DNA of 57,459 nucleotides from an uncultured Atopobiaceae bacterium (GCA_944322145.1 CALUNW010000012.1:1-57459), one strand, 5' to 3'; positions 25,020 to 34,720 are shown, numbered from the stretch's first letter. Notes: generated by a model not told the origin, from the sequence alone. Translations and numbers: made by a program.

Positions 25020-26032
25020 GCCAGCGGCGCGCAGGAGACGTGCACGCCGTCCAGCTTGTTGTCCAGCAGCTCCACGATGCCGTACTTGCGGTACTTCATC
25101 ATGTAGCTGTCCAGGTTCTCCAGCTCGTCGGGCGAGAAGACCCTCGAGGCGACGTGCTTGTCGAACTTGATGACGGCGGAGCGCTCCACCACCATGAAGT
25201 TGATCGGCGCGCCCGCGCCCACGAGCTCGTAGTACGTGGAGAGGCTGCTCGAGCTCGGGCTCGACACCTTGGTGTAGGTGCCGGAGCCCTCCGTGTAGTA
25301 CGTCTTGCCGGGCGTGACGCTCGCGTCCTCGGTCTTCACGTAGCTCCCCTCGGCGCGCGAGTACCCGAACTGGTCCCCGTCGCCCGAGTTGAGCGCGATC
25401 GCGCTGTAGAAGCGCGTCTGCGGCACCTCCACGATGCGGCTGAAGCGCTCGAGCACGCGGTTGGATCGCGCCGGGTTCGCGAGGGAGAAGTCGTCCAGCA
25501 CACCCTTGAGCGTCGGCGTGATGAAGAGGATGCGCGAGCCGGTCGTCACCTCCGCCTCGTCCATCGCGTTCGTCGCGGCGCGCAGGCTCGCCAGCACGTC
25601 CTCGGCGTCGGCATCCCCGAAGTCCTCCTCCACGGGAGCCACGCCCGCGTGCGAGGCGATCTCGGCGAACGTGAAGGCGTCCGCCTCCGGCGCCACCTGC
25701 GTGCGCTGGAGCTCGCTTCCCGCCTCCACGAAGCAGTCGAGCACGCCCGACTCCTCGACGTCCATCACGTCCGCGAGCAGCTTGATGCCGCGGTCGTAGT
25801 TGAACGCCTTTGTCTCGTACTCGTAGGTGATCGAGCCCGTCTTGTACCCGACGTTGCGCGTGTAGTTCCCGAGCCCCGTCACCTCGATCTTCGGGACCAT
25901 GATCTCCTTGGCGTTCTTCCCGGCGCGCGCCATGCGGCGCGGGCTGTTCAGGCACGTCGAGCATGCTTCTCTCTGGTACACCTCGTCCAGGACGGACGTG
26001 TAGTTCTTCGTGTATGCAATGGAATTGGCCAT
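25016..26032 (-). CDS. Major capsid protein
   Basis: A 338-residue coat protein with HK97-like features: N-terminal IAYTKNYTSVLDEVYQ, the Thr/Tyr-rich E-loop region (YKTGSITYEYETKAFNYDRG), and a C-terminal FDKHVASRVFSPDELENLDS. Around residues 225-270 an insertion with YVKTEDASVTPGKTYYTEG and a serine run (SSPSSSSLS) looks like a surface-exposed loop. It directly follows the scaffold gene. Confidence 0.9.
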   Translation of the reverse strand: MANSIAYTKNYTSVLDEVYQREACSTCLNSPRRMARAGKNAKEIMVPKIEVTGLGNYTRNVGYKTGSITYEYETKAFNYDRGIKLLADVMDVEESGVLDCFVEAGSELQRTQVAPEADAFTFAEIASHAGVAPVEEDFGDADAEDVLASLRAATNAMDEAEVTTGSRILFITPTLKGVLDDFSLANPARSNRVLERFSRIVEVPQTRFYSAIALNSGDGDQFGYSRAEGSYVKTEDASVTPGKTYYTEGSGTYTKVSSPSSSSLSTYYELVGAGAPINFMVVERSAVIKFDKHVASRVFSPDELENLDSYMMKYRKYGIVELLDNKLDGVHVSCAPLA

Positions 26033-26035
26033 CGG

Positions 26036-26578
26036 TTACTCCTTGTCCTCGGGAAGGCCGGCGATCCTGCGCCAGCGCCTCATCTGCGCGCCCTCGTCGG
26101 TGGCCGCGCCCGCGTTCGGCAGCCCCGTCGCGCCCGCGGGTGCCGGCGCGGGGGATGCCGAGAAGAGCCACGGCTCCGCCGCCTTGAGCTTGTCCACGTC
26201 GTTGTCGTAATCAGAAAGAAGCGCCCGGGCGGCCTTGACGTTGCGCGCCCCGGCGATCTGAAGCTCGAAGCCCACGCGCTCCTCGTCGCCGCGTCGGCGA
26301 AGCTCGTCCATCTCCTTGCGGAGCGCCTCCGCGGACTCGGCGGTCTTCGCCGCCTCCGCGATCTCGCCCTCCAGCGCGGCGATCCGCTCGTCGCGCTCCT
26401 TCAGCGCCGCCTCGTAGTCCGTGCGCGCCCGCTCGAGCGCGTCGCCGCCCTCGCCGCCGGAGCCGCCCCGGTCCGCCCGGGCCACCGTCGCCTGCGCCTG
26501 CGCCGCCTGGTCGCCCGCCTCCGCCTGCTGACCCGCGACCTGCGCCTGCGCGGCCGCGCCATCGTTCCCGCCTTCCAT
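26036..26578 (-). CDS. Capsid scaffolding protein
   Basis: A 180-residue protein starting at 26578 behind AGAGAGGTGGG. Gln/Ala-rich N-terminus, then a long coiled coil (EAALKERDERIAALEGEIAE and onwards), then a short basic C-terminus (MRRWRRIAGLPEDKE) that would contact the coat protein. This is the typical scaffold plan and position. A strong terminator at 26611-26648 lies directly upstream, so it needs read-through or its own promoter. Confidence 0.82.
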   Translation of the reverse strand: MEGGNDGAAAQAQVAGQQAEAGDQAAQAQATVARADRGGSGGEGGDALERARTDYEAALKERDERIAALEGEIAEAAKTAESAEALRKEMDELRRRGDEERVGFELQIAGARNVKAARALLSDYDNDVDKLKAAEPWLFSASPAPAPAGATGLPNAGAATDEGAQMRRWRRIAGLPEDKE

Positions 26579-26610
26579 GAAAAGGCCCACCTCTCTTTCC
26601 TCGGGCGGGC

Positions 26611-26648
26611 AAAGAAAAAAGCCCGCACCCATCAGATGGGTACAGGCT
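26611..26648 (-). terminator. Rho-independent terminator between glycan module and scaffold gene
   Basis: On the minus strand AGCC and ACCCAT pair with ATGGGT and GGCT around a 3-base loop, followed by an almost pure T run (10 bases, one interruption). It should end transcripts arriving from the flippase gene unless antitermination (for example by the LoaP-like protein) overrides it. Confidence 0.8.
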
Positions 26649-26745
26649 ATTTGGGTGTCACAAGAGAGCTCTATCTACCGTGGTGACACGGCAGCTGGAG
26701 GCGAGCCCTGCGCATTCGGAATTCAGCGAATCAAGTCGCGGAGCA

Positions 26746-28203
26746 TCATTGACCGGAGGCAGCTCCCTTCTTTCCCAGAGACTCCGCAAGGCGGATTAAC
26801 TGAGGGGCAATGTGCAGCCCCTGCAGGAGCATGACCGCCACAAGGCATACGGCGGAAACAGCATACCACCCGTCGACCTGGAGGGCTGCAACGACCGCCT
26901 GCACGACGAGGACAGCAAGGGTGGGCAGCAGATAGCGCCATCCCGCGTCGAAGGCGACGTACTTTCTCGAGTCGGCCGCGCGCATCGCGAAGACGAGAGC
27001 CTGACTGGCGACTGAGGCCACGCACGCCCCGTACACACCGATGAGGGGGATGAGCGCCGGGGTGAGGACGACGCAGCACACCGCACCGGCAAGAGTCGTC
27101 CTCATGATGTAGGCCGTGTGCATGGTGGAGGTGTAGACGGTCCCGTAGAACGCGTTGAAGACGTTCATGAGGTTCGCGAGCAGCATCACGGGGATCATCG
27201 TCCAGGCGGGGTAGAACTCGCCCTGGAGGAAGAACGAGGCGAGCCAGGGAGCGAGGAGGGATATCGCCCCGCACAGGACGCACATCGCCGCCTGCAGGAA
27301 GGAGAACACGGACGAGAAGAACCCTGCGAGGCCGTCCTCCTCGGACTCCTGGAACGCGGAGAGCTGCCACGCCTGCTGGAAGATGGAGTACGCGGTGTTG
27401 AGGAGGTTCGGGACTTTGCTCCCCGCGGCGAACATTCCCGAGGCGGAGATGCCGAGCATGCCCGTTATGAAGAAGCGGTTGATGCTCGTGCCCGCCCACC
27501 AGAACAGGGAGTTGGGGACGAGAGGCAGCGAGTAGGCGAGCATCGGGCGCGCGAGTGCGGCGACCCGTCTCAAGACTCCGGAACCCCCGAGCACCGCCCG
27601 CGCGCCGCGGAGGGCGAGCTGCCCCAGCCCCCCTGCGGTGAGGTAGAGGACGACCGCGGCAAGGGGGCCGACCGACACGGACGCGAAGTACCCGACCACG
27701 GAAAGGCCCGCCCCGCCTATGAGGGCGACCGCCGAGACGCAGGTGACGAGCGAGGAGAGGCCGGCGCATATGGGTATGAGCCTGACCCGCCCCATGCCGC
27801 GGGCGACCTCGCCGCACAGCTGCAGGAGCGCGCTCGACGCGTAGGCGAGGACGAACCAGCCCTTGTAGGACCCGAGCCCGCCGAATGCGCCGAGGCCGAG
27901 CAGGGGCGAGAGGGCGGCGACCGCCGCGACCGAGGCGAGCGTCACAGCGAAGCCGACGAACGCGTACTCGCCGGCCCGGCCGCGGTCCCCCACCATGAAG
28001 CGCACCGCCGCGTCCGCCACCGAGAGGGTCGCCAAAGGGGTCACGAGGGAGATGACGGTGAGCGACATGTCCGTGAGGCCGTACTCGCCGGCGCTCATGA
28101 AGTAGGTGTAGAGCGGCACGAGCAGGAACGTCACGAGCTTCGTCGCGACGGCGTTCACCGCGAACAGCCCGAAGTTGATGATGAGGTTTCTATACTTGTT
28201 CAT
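26746..28203 (-). CDS. Polysaccharide repeat-unit flippase (Wzx-like)
   Basis: A 485-residue protein with about 14 transmembrane helices, of the MOP flippase superfamily (polysaccharide_synt). The N-terminal signature (LIINFGLFAVNAVATKLVTF, then LLVPLYTYFMSAGEYGLTD) is typical. It would move the lipid-linked glycan repeat to the outer face for polymerisation. Last gene of the glycan module. GC is high, as in the host, unlike the low-GC genes at 29-31.8 kb, so the module is mosaic. The ATG at 28203 is used although its ribosome site is poor. Confidence 0.88.
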   Translation of the reverse strand: MNKYRNLIINFGLFAVNAVATKLVTFLLVPLYTYFMSAGEYGLTDMSLTVISLVTPLATLSVADAAVRFMVGDRGRAGEYAFVGFAVTLASVAAVAALSPLLGLGAFGGLGSYKGWFVLAYASSALLQLCGEVARGMGRVRLIPICAGLSSLVTCVSAVALIGGAGLSVVGYFASVSVGPLAAVVLYLTAGGLGQLALRGARAVLGGSGVLRRVAALARPMLAYSLPLVPNSLFWWAGTSINRFFITGMLGISASGMFAAGSKVPNLLNTAYSIFQQAWQLSAFQESEEDGLAGFFSSVFSFLQAAMCVLCGAISLLAPWLASFFLQGEFYPAWTMIPVMLLANLMNVFNAFYGTVYTSTMHTAYIMRTTLAGAVCCVVLTPALIPLIGVYGACVASVASQALVFAMRAADSRKYVAFDAGWRYLLPTLAVLVVQAVVAALQVDGWYAVSAVCLVAVMLLQGLHIAPQLIRLAESLGKKGAASGQ

Positions 28204-28260
28204 GGGGAGAACCTGTTGCACTCGATGGACGGCCGATTGGATCCGATTGTCTGGCGGCCA

Positions 28261-29436
28261 TCATTCGACCGCTCCTCCCTTTGATGGGGACTTCCTTCCG
28301 AAGTAGGCGTCGAGCGCCTCGAAGTGCCCCTCGGCCTCCCTTGCGACGCGCGAAGCATCGAAGGGTTCAGAGGCGACAACCTCCTCGCAGGGCCCCATGT
28401 CCTCGGGGTCGATGTCGGGGATCTCCAGCACGTTGTGCCCGCTGAGGCCGAGGTCGCACAGCACGTTGGTCATCTTCCCGCTGTAGGGGATCGACAGGAC
28501 CTTGGCGCCTGCGGCGAGGCCGAGGACCATGGCATGGAACCTCGTGGCGACGACGACCTCGCTGGCAGCGATCTCCCGCAGGACCTCATCCACATCGCCC
28601 CGGTAGAACAGCCTGCTCACGCAGACGCCAGTGCCATCGGCGGCATCCGCGACTCGTTCGACGGCCTCCTCGTCACCCTCCGCTTTGCAGAAGGAACACA
28701 CCGTCACTGCATACCCCTCTTCTGCGAACCATCGTGCCGCTCGAGCCATCCAAGATTCGTATGCCGCGGCATGCGCGGCTAGCGATGCGCTTCGCTGCCG
28801 GCTCCTCAGGTTAATCACCGACATGAACACATGCCTCTGCTTGTCAACTCCAGGAAAGGTGGTAGAGAAAAGAATGTCGGGAGCAATTCTCACGTTGCCC
28901 AGATCGGAGAAGAGCTCGAACGAGTACCTGTCGCGGAAGCAGACATCGGCGCAGTCCGCGGAAAATATCTCTCGGAACCCCTCGAGGAAACTGCTCGTAT
29001 AGTAGGGACCGAAGTTGGCTCCTAACACGAAGGTGTCGGAGCACGCCTTATAAACACCGTGTCGGTCGCGAACCATAATGCTATTCATTATTTTTGATAC
29101 GGCACCACTCGGGAAGGATTGAATAAACAACGATCCTCCGACCACAACTAGGCAGTCCTCATGTTGCAACTCGTGCAGTAACAATCTTTGTCGCATTCGA
29201 CTTTTGATGAAATTCGTTCCCTTGCATGGAGGAAGGCGACTGCCACATCGGACGTGAACGACCTCGAGGTTGCTGTAGTCCAGATGTCCCACATGTGCAT
29301 TGCTATCAGCAACTATTCTGAACAAAACATCCGGATATCGCGTCAGCACAGTGCGAAGAAAAAGGTCGTCTCCTAGATTCGCCTCTGGATAGAACTCAAT
29401 CAAAGCACGCGAAGATGGGATTGGTCGATTGTCCAT
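28261..29436 (-). CDS. Polysaccharide pyruvyl transferase family protein
   Basis: A 391-residue protein matching PS_pyruv_trans (PF04230): an N-terminal EFYPEANLGDDLF motif (the usual N-x-GD nucleotide-binding start), central LVVVGGSLFIQSF, and C-terminal VVATRFHAMVLGLAAGAKVLS. It should add a pyruvate ketal to a sugar, giving the glycan negative charge. Part of the module between a GT2 gene and the flippase. Confidence 0.88.
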   Translation of the reverse strand: MDNRPIPSSRALIEFYPEANLGDDLFLRTVLTRYPDVLFRIVADSNAHVGHLDYSNLEVVHVRCGSRLPPCKGTNFIKSRMRQRLLLHELQHEDCLVVVGGSLFIQSFPSGAVSKIMNSIMVRDRHGVYKACSDTFVLGANFGPYYTSSFLEGFREIFSADCADVCFRDRYSFELFSDLGNVRIAPDILFSTTFPGVDKQRHVFMSVINLRSRQRSASLAAHAAAYESWMARAARWFAEEGYAVTVCSFCKAEGDEEAVERVADAADGTGVCVSRLFYRGDVDEVLREIAASEVVVATRFHAMVLGLAAGAKVLSIPYSGKMTNVLCDLGLSGHNVLEIPDIDPEDMGPCEEVVASEPFDASRVAREAEGHFEALDAYFGRKSPSKGGAVE

Positions 29437-29470
29437 AATCCCTCCCTTTCTTGTGATAAACTGCAGACTT

Positions 29471-30499
29471 TCATCTGCCCAGCAGGCGGCGAACCATCCG
29501 CTTTATTCGACAAATCAGATACAGTGCAAGAAAGTGGCGTCGCCGCAGAAGAAAAATCAAAAGTCGAAAGTCGAATCGCAAGGCATAACGCTTACTTGTA
29601 TCTGAAAAAACGGTAGCATAAGCCGGTGTGTCGGTAATGTCGTTCAGATAAGCCTTTGCCTCAGGATAAGGAAGCGCTTCGGAGGCAGCTTGCGAGACCT
29701 CCGCGTACGTCCTTTGGCCGAGAGCATATACGCCGTTCTCAAAATCGCTCGTACCGCAATCAGAGTCCCATTTCCGGGCAAAGCGAAGATGCTGCCTCCA
29801 TGTGAAATTCCGCTGTTCAAGTTGAGTTCTATCAAACGTTTTTGTCGAGCTATCATAGTTAACTCGGTAGAAATACAATGGCTCGTGGAGATAGTAGAAC
29901 GAACTCGCTCGATCGATTATCGCTAATGATTGGAATAGATCCTCTGCATAGCTGAATCCGCTCATATCCGAGTGGTCTTTATCGATGTCAAGCAGAGTTT
30001 TTTTGAAAGCCTTCGTGCACATTGAATTTAATGCACCAGACGTGCACGCAATCTTATAAATCAAACTCAGCTCATCTTTAGGAATATACGTGCTTTGACT
30101 AAACGGTTCCTCGCTCCAAAAGCTTGAGTAATCCGATCTACGAGATATTCCGAACAAGATTATATCGACGTCATACTGAGATAGGGTTTGAGTAATGAGC
30201 TCAAGCGCATCCGGTCGCAGTGTATCATCGCCATCAAGTGTGAGGAGATAATCACCACTTGCCAGTTCATAACCGGCCCTCCTGGCTAAATAAGGGCCAA
30301 GATTACGCTGTTCGACAAGTTTGATGCGCTCAGGATAGTTGAGCATATAGTCTCGGCAAATCAGCCCGCTTGAGTCCGTTGACCCATCATTGACCAAGAT
30401 TATTTCCACGTCTTCGACAGACTGCTCCAAAATCGATTCTATGCAATCCTGTAAATACTTTTCAACGTTGTAGACCGGCACAATAATCGAGAATCTCAT
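29471..30499 (-). CDS. Family 2 glycosyltransferase
   Basis: A ~342-residue protein starting at 30499 (IIVPVYNVEKYLQDCIESIL). GT-A fold motifs: VNDGSTDSSG, NLGPYLARRAGYELASGDYL and the DGDD metal site at ~95. The low GC and AT-rich codon choice point to a Firmicutes source, in contrast with the sugar transferase and LoaP genes. It adds one sugar to the repeat unit; donor and acceptor are unknown. Confidence 0.9.
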   Translation of the reverse strand: MRFSIIVPVYNVEKYLQDCIESILEQSVEDVEIILVNDGSTDSSGLICRDYMLNYPERIKLVEQRNLGPYLARRAGYELASGDYLLTLDGDDTLRPDALELITQTLSQYDVDIILFGISRRSDYSSFWSEEPFSQSTYIPKDELSLIYKIACTSGALNSMCTKAFKKTLLDIDKDHSDMSGFSYAEDLFQSLAIIDRASSFYYLHEPLYFYRVNYDSSTKTFDRTQLEQRNFTWRQHLRFARKWDSDCGTSDFENGVYALGQRTYAEVSQAASEALPYPEAKAYLNDITDTPAYATVFSDTSKRYALRFDFRLLIFLLRRRHFLALYLICRIKRMVRRLLGR

Positions 30500-30589
30500 T
30501 TCTTTGATCCTATCAAATTCAAGAACATACTTTGACTCATATTTGTTTGTCGAAATCCACATCGGCGTGTTCAACGAGGTTTACGTTGC

Positions 30590-31798
30590 TCAAAGAAAAG
30601 CTCCGATCACACCGAAAAAAGCGGTTGATATAAATGATGAAGTTTCAACGATTCCATATGCCACTGAATAACCGTGAAGGACAAACAGTGCGGAAGCCAA
30701 TATCATCCCGATGCAATCAACGACAAAGAGGGACTTGTTTGCACTGGGAGGTTCGCCAGCCATTCTCGCGATGACCGATGTCTCCCCCAGTGCAAAAAGT
30801 ACTGGGACGAGCCTCGTTCCATTTGATTCAAGCACTGATGACAGTGCAACAGTGACTGCCGCAACAGAAAGCGACAAAGCGTTCATAGACGATATTCCCT
30901 TGCCATTCGCTCCGCGGCTCTTCTCTAAACGAACGACGTTGTAGACAAGAAACAATATCCAAAGGAACGTGAACGCGATGTTGACCCTCGTGTTGAGTGA
31001 GCTTGATTGCGCCTCGGTCCAGTTGTCGCCCTCGCTGTAACCGAGGAATGCCTCCAGGGCGCTCGCAAGCACCTGAGCAACTGGATTACCAATACCTTCG
31101 ATGATGGGATAAACCAGGTTTCCAATCACTGCGGATGCAAGCGTTACAGCAAAGATAAGCGCAATTCCTTTTACTGGACTACTTGCAATGAGGCTTGACA
31201 TAAGAAGCAAGAGAACCGATAGAATCGCAACAAAATGAATGAATACTCCGACCAAAGATAAGATGAATGCGCCTGACAGCTTTATTTTATCCGTGAAATA
31301 TAGGTAAGCAGCAAGTGCACAAACCAGTAACGCGATAGTCGATCGAATCCCGCAAACAACCCAGAGAAAAGGGATTGCCGCGACAATATGAAAAAACGCG
31401 GCCGCAGTGATATATCTGTCCGCTTGCAACCTACCGGAGCAGTCAGCGACGATATACCCAATAATCGCATATCCGACAAAGGCCGCACTCGACTGCAACA
31501 GGTACGGGTCTCCTATCTTTGCGACGATCCAGCACCATATGTCCCAGACAAACAGAGCGTCATAGTGGCCCGCACCGAAGCAGTGAAAAACGTCGACTCT
31601 TTCGTAGTTCTGCAACAGCGCTATGTGGCGCGCGATATCATTTGATGAGTCAAGCCTCAATCCATAGAACGCAATGGCAAAACAGAGGCCCAAGACAGCT
31701 GCAATCTGGACTGGGTGCTTTTTATAATTGAATGTAAGAAGAGCCAACAGTGTTGCTCCCAAGGGGCACACTGCGGCAAAAAAGAGGTGGGGAATCAT
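30590..31798 (-). CDS. EpsG-like polysaccharide polymerase (Wzy)
   Basis: A 402-residue polytopic protein with about ten hydrophobic segments. It has the EpsG-family feature of an early periplasmic loop after GLRLDSSNDIARHI and a later conserved region (FLWVVCGIRSTIALLVCALA). It would polymerise repeat units on the outer face. Low GC like the GT2 gene. It starts directly where the GT4 gene ends. Confidence 0.8.
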   Translation of the reverse strand: MIPHLFFAAVCPLGATLLALLTFNYKKHPVQIAAVLGLCFAIAFYGLRLDSSNDIARHIALLQNYERVDVFHCFGAGHYDALFVWDIWCWIVAKIGDPYLLQSSAAFVGYAIIGYIVADCSGRLQADRYITAAAFFHIVAAIPFLWVVCGIRSTIALLVCALAAYLYFTDKIKLSGAFILSLVGVFIHFVAILSVLLLLMSSLIASSPVKGIALIFAVTLASAVIGNLVYPIIEGIGNPVAQVLASALEAFLGYSEGDNWTEAQSSSLNTRVNIAFTFLWILFLVYNVVRLEKSRGANGKGISSMNALSLSVAAVTVALSSVLESNGTRLVPVLFALGETSVIARMAGEPPSANKSLFVVDCIGMILASALFVLHGYSVAYGIVETSSFISTAFFGVIGAFL

Positions 31799-32917
31799 CT
31801 ATATAGCCCGCCCCCTATCTCCTCTTCCTCGGGACAGACGAACATACAAGGATGTATACTTTTGCGCCATTCGAGACGATGAGAAAGATGAGAGATCTTT
31901 TGGGCGGTTGGGGCGTTTGCCCGTCAGAGAGGCTCGGATTGCTGCTCTCAGCGATTCCTCCGAAAGCGCGTTAAAACACACAATGCACCCTTGGTCAAGC
32001 ACCTCATCGTTGATTTCTCGATGCGGCGGGATATCCGAGAGCAGCGCGGGCAGCCCGCAGCTGAGCGCCTCAAGCACAGCAAGGGGCATACCTTCCGATG
32101 TCGATGCCGAAACGAACAGGTCACTCACCTGGAGCCAAGGCAACACATCAGGGACGAAACCGTGGAAGCTCACGTTGGCAAGAGAAAGCGATTTACACTT
32201 GCCGTATTCGGGTCCTTCGCCGAACACGTGCAGCTCGGCGTCTACTCCAGTATCCTCTAGAATGGAAGAGAATGCCTTCACAAGAGGCAGCGTCCTTTTC
32301 CGCTCGCTGCATCCGCCAGTCGTCACCAAGGCGAGGGTGTCCGACGCGATACCGAGTTTCTCACGAAGAAGCGTACGAGAAGTCGCATCGAGCGAATGGA
32401 ATTGAGTCTGGTCAACTCCGTTGCGTACCGTCTCGACATCAAGGGCGTATTCCCGTCTTAGATACTCGGCGTTCGCCTCCGAGCAGGCGACAATGGCGTC
32501 GAAGCTCCTGAGAGCAGAAACCTCGGCACGGGCCATAAGAATCGCCTGGAGATTTCCGTACGTAGTGAGGAAATCATCTAATATGCAGTTATGCACCGTA
32601 ACAACCCGCGCATAGGGGAGGTCGCGGCAAAGGAGAGTCGCCCTGAATCCATGGGCATGAACGATGTTCGGCTCAAACCGTTTGAGAGCGAGGCTTAGCG
32701 CTCGTTTGCCTAACAGCATCGACCGGACACGGCTATCGAAGACGCGCACGACGGGTACGCCGATTCGCTCGAAGTCAGCCGCCCGCGATTCCTCCGGCTC
32801 AGAGGCAAGGGTGAAGACGGCTGCCTCGCAGTTTGATCCTAGGTTGTTGACGATGTCATAGAGCACGTTCACTGGCCCACAGCGGTCAAGAGTGGAGATG
32901 ACATAGGCAACCCTCAT
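31799..32917 (-). CDS. Family 4 glycosyltransferase
   Basis: A 372-residue GT-B enzyme. N-terminal AYVISTLDRCGPVNVLYDIV, central HAHGFRATLLCRDLPYARVV and C-terminal LFVSASTSEGMPLAVLEALSC with the E-x7-E type retaining signature. Its start overlaps the end of the upstream GT2 gene by four bases, so they are coupled. Sugar specificity unknown. Confidence 0.9.
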   Translation of the reverse strand: MRVAYVISTLDRCGPVNVLYDIVNNLGSNCEAAVFTLASEPEESRAADFERIGVPVVRVFDSRVRSMLLGKRALSLALKRFEPNIVHAHGFRATLLCRDLPYARVVTVHNCILDDFLTTYGNLQAILMARAEVSALRSFDAIVACSEANAEYLRREYALDVETVRNGVDQTQFHSLDATSRTLLREKLGIASDTLALVTTGGCSERKRTLPLVKAFSSILEDTGVDAELHVFGEGPEYGKCKSLSLANVSFHGFVPDVLPWLQVSDLFVSASTSEGMPLAVLEALSCGLPALLSDIPPHREINDEVLDQGCIVCFNALSEESLRAAIRASLTGKRPNRPKDLSSFSSSRMAQKYTSLYVRLSRGRGDRGRAI

Positions 32918-33753
32918 TGTACCTGCCCCCTCAGCAGCCTGTTGTAGACCGTCCGGACAAGGCTGGGCGGCAAGATCGTCGCCGCCGCCCTCTCCGCTAT
33001 AGCTCGCGCCAAATCAGCGCGATCAATCAGTCCGATTCGTCGAAGGGCAGAAAAAAAGTTAATCTGGCTCCTCAGATACGCCATATTGGACCGTCGAGAG
33101 TACATCCCATCGCCCGTCCGGACGTCGACGACGATGTCTGGGACGTTCGCACAACGGCAGCCAATGGCGATCATCCGCGCCCAGAGCCAGTAGTCTTCCA
33201 TCCAGGGGAAGGGCTGGTAGCCACCTGCCCCTTCAACCATGTGCCTGTCAAACATGACGGACATGTGGTTGAAGGGGTTCCTTCGCTTAAGCCCCTTTTC
33301 AATATCCGCCTGTAGGAGCGGGACCTCGCGAACCGATCCCATGTCCCCGGGCTCCCGGTCGAATTCCTCGATGGCGCCCCCGATGAGATCGAGGCCCTCC
33401 GCTGCCATCTTCTCAAGGAGGAGCTCGCATCTGCCGGGGCGCGACATGTCGTCGGCGTCCATGCGTGCCACGACGTCGCAATGGCACAGCGGCATGCCAG
33501 CGGCGAGCGCGGCGCCGAGGCCGCCGTTCTCCGACAGGTGGTGGACTATCATCCGTTCGCCAAGCTCCCGTCCCCATTCAGAGAGCACAGCGTCGAGTCC
33601 ATCCGTGAGGGGGCCGTCGCAGACAACCACCATGTCGCGGAACGGTACGGTCTGCTCTGCCATCGAGGCGATGGCGGCATCGAGGTACTCTGGCCTGTCC
33701 TTGGCATACACCGACATGAGGACAGAGTAGGGCGGAAGCTTCCCCGCGCTCAT
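32914..33753 (-). CDS. Family 2 glycosyltransferase
   Basis: A 279-residue enzyme from the ATG at 33753, which overlaps the sugar transferase stop (ATGA). Motifs: YSVLMSVYAKDRPEYLDAAI, VCDGPLTDG, ENGGLGAALAAGM and the DADD metal-binding site. A later FNHMSVMFDRHMVEGAGGYQ and PWMEDYWLWARM are typical of capsular GT2 enzymes. Probably adds the second sugar after the priming step. Confidence 0.9.
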   Translation of the reverse strand: MSAGKLPPYSVLMSVYAKDRPEYLDAAIASMAEQTVPFRDMVVVCDGPLTDGLDAVLSEWGRELGERMIVHHLSENGGLGAALAAGMPLCHCDVVARMDADDMSRPGRCELLLEKMAAEGLDLIGGAIEEFDREPGDMGSVREVPLLQADIEKGLKRRNPFNHMSVMFDRHMVEGAGGYQPFPWMEDYWLWARMIAIGCRCANVPDIVVDVRTGDGMYSRRSNMAYLRSQINFFSALRRIGLIDRADLARAIAERAAATILPPSLVRTVYNRLLRGQVQ

Positions 33754-34595
33754 CGCGCCCCCTCCCCGGTCACCATGGTCCGCAGCGTCCTCCAGACGAT
33801 GGAGAGGTCCAGCGAGAAGCTCCGGTTCTCTATGTACTCGATATCCAGGCGAGCCTTCTCCTTGGGCAGCAGCTCGTAACCGCCCTCTACCTGTGCGAGA
33901 CCGGTGATGCCGGGGCGCACGGCGAGCCGCTGCTCCCACCCGTCGATTCTCTCCTTGAACACCTCGTGAAAGACGGGGCGCTCGGGCCTTGGGCCGATGA
34001 GCGACATGTCGCCCTTCACCACGTTCCAGAACTGCGGGATCTCGTCCAGGCGAGTTCTGCGCAGCTTGTGTCCGAGCGGTGTCACGCGCGGGTCGTCGCC
34101 GGCAGCCCACTGGGCGCCTCGCGCCTCCGCGTCGACGTACATCGACCTGAACTTGTAGACCTTGAACAGCCTCCCGCCCTTGCCCACGCGGGTTTGGGCG
34201 TAGATGGCCGGGCCAGGGTCCTGCCGCTTTATCATGAGCGCGATGACACCCATGGGGACGGCGAGAACGACGAGTGCGCACGAGCAGGCGGCCACGTCGA
34301 AGGCGCGCTTTGCAAAGCGGTAGAAAATGCTGCCGTTCACGCGTTTCAGCCTCGGCAGCACCACGACCTCATCGTCAGGCAAGAGTCTCTCCAGAACGTC
34401 GGGTGCGATAGAGCACTCCGTGAGCCCCGGGGTGTGACCGAGCGCGAGCATCACCGCCTTGGCCTCGCCCTCGTCAACCACGGCCTCTGCAGCCCCTGCA
34501 AGACTATCGATTACTGACGGGGCCGCCCCGGCGACGCCGAGGGAGCCCCTTTCCTGTGGCGTCATCCGCGCCGCCTCATCGTTCATCGGGGGCAT
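33750..34595 (-). CDS. Priming sugar-phosphate transferase (bacterial sugar transferase)
   Basis: A 281-residue protein. The catalytic domain is complete (RFAKRAFDVAACS, one membrane helix, KVYKFRSMYVDAEA, RRTRLDEIPQFWNV, MSLIGPRPERPVF, ITGLAQVEGGYE). It starts glycan synthesis by placing a sugar phosphate on undecaprenyl phosphate. The ~90-residue N-terminus before the helix is unusual. A run of 11 Gs (minus strand) lies 8 bases before the ATG. An ATG at 34651 would read into this frame if the run were 12 (or 9) long, so expression or length may be phase-variable. Confidence 0.92.
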   Translation of the reverse strand: MPPMNDEAARMTPQERGSLGVAGAAPSVIDSLAGAAEAVVDEGEAKAVMLALGHTPGLTECSIAPDVLERLLPDDEVVVLPRLKRVNGSIFYRFAKRAFDVAACSCALVVLAVPMGVIALMIKRQDPGPAIYAQTRVGKGGRLFKVYKFRSMYVDAEARGAQWAAGDDPRVTPLGHKLRRTRLDEIPQFWNVVKGDMSLIGPRPERPVFHEVFKERIDGWEQRLAVRPGITGLAQVEGGYELLPKEKARLDIEYIENRSFSLDLSIVWRTLRTMVTGEGAR

Positions 34596-34602
34596 GGAGC
34601 GT

Positions 34603-34613
34603 CCCCCCCCCCC
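34603..34613 (-). repeat. Homopolymeric G11 tract upstream of priming glycosyltransferase
   Basis: Eleven consecutive C on the plus strand (G on the coding strand), the longest homopolymer I see in the window. It occupies the ribosome-site region of the gene starting at 34595 and lies inside a small upstream frame that begins at 34651. Confidence 0.85.
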
Positions 34614-34720
34614 TCGATTTCCGAGGGCATGAATTCTTCCAGCGTTTCCATCGACAAAGATCCCGACCCTGATCCCGTGTCCTTCAGTTCCTCAAATGCG
34701 CCGGCGCTCTCGCGCCCCCG

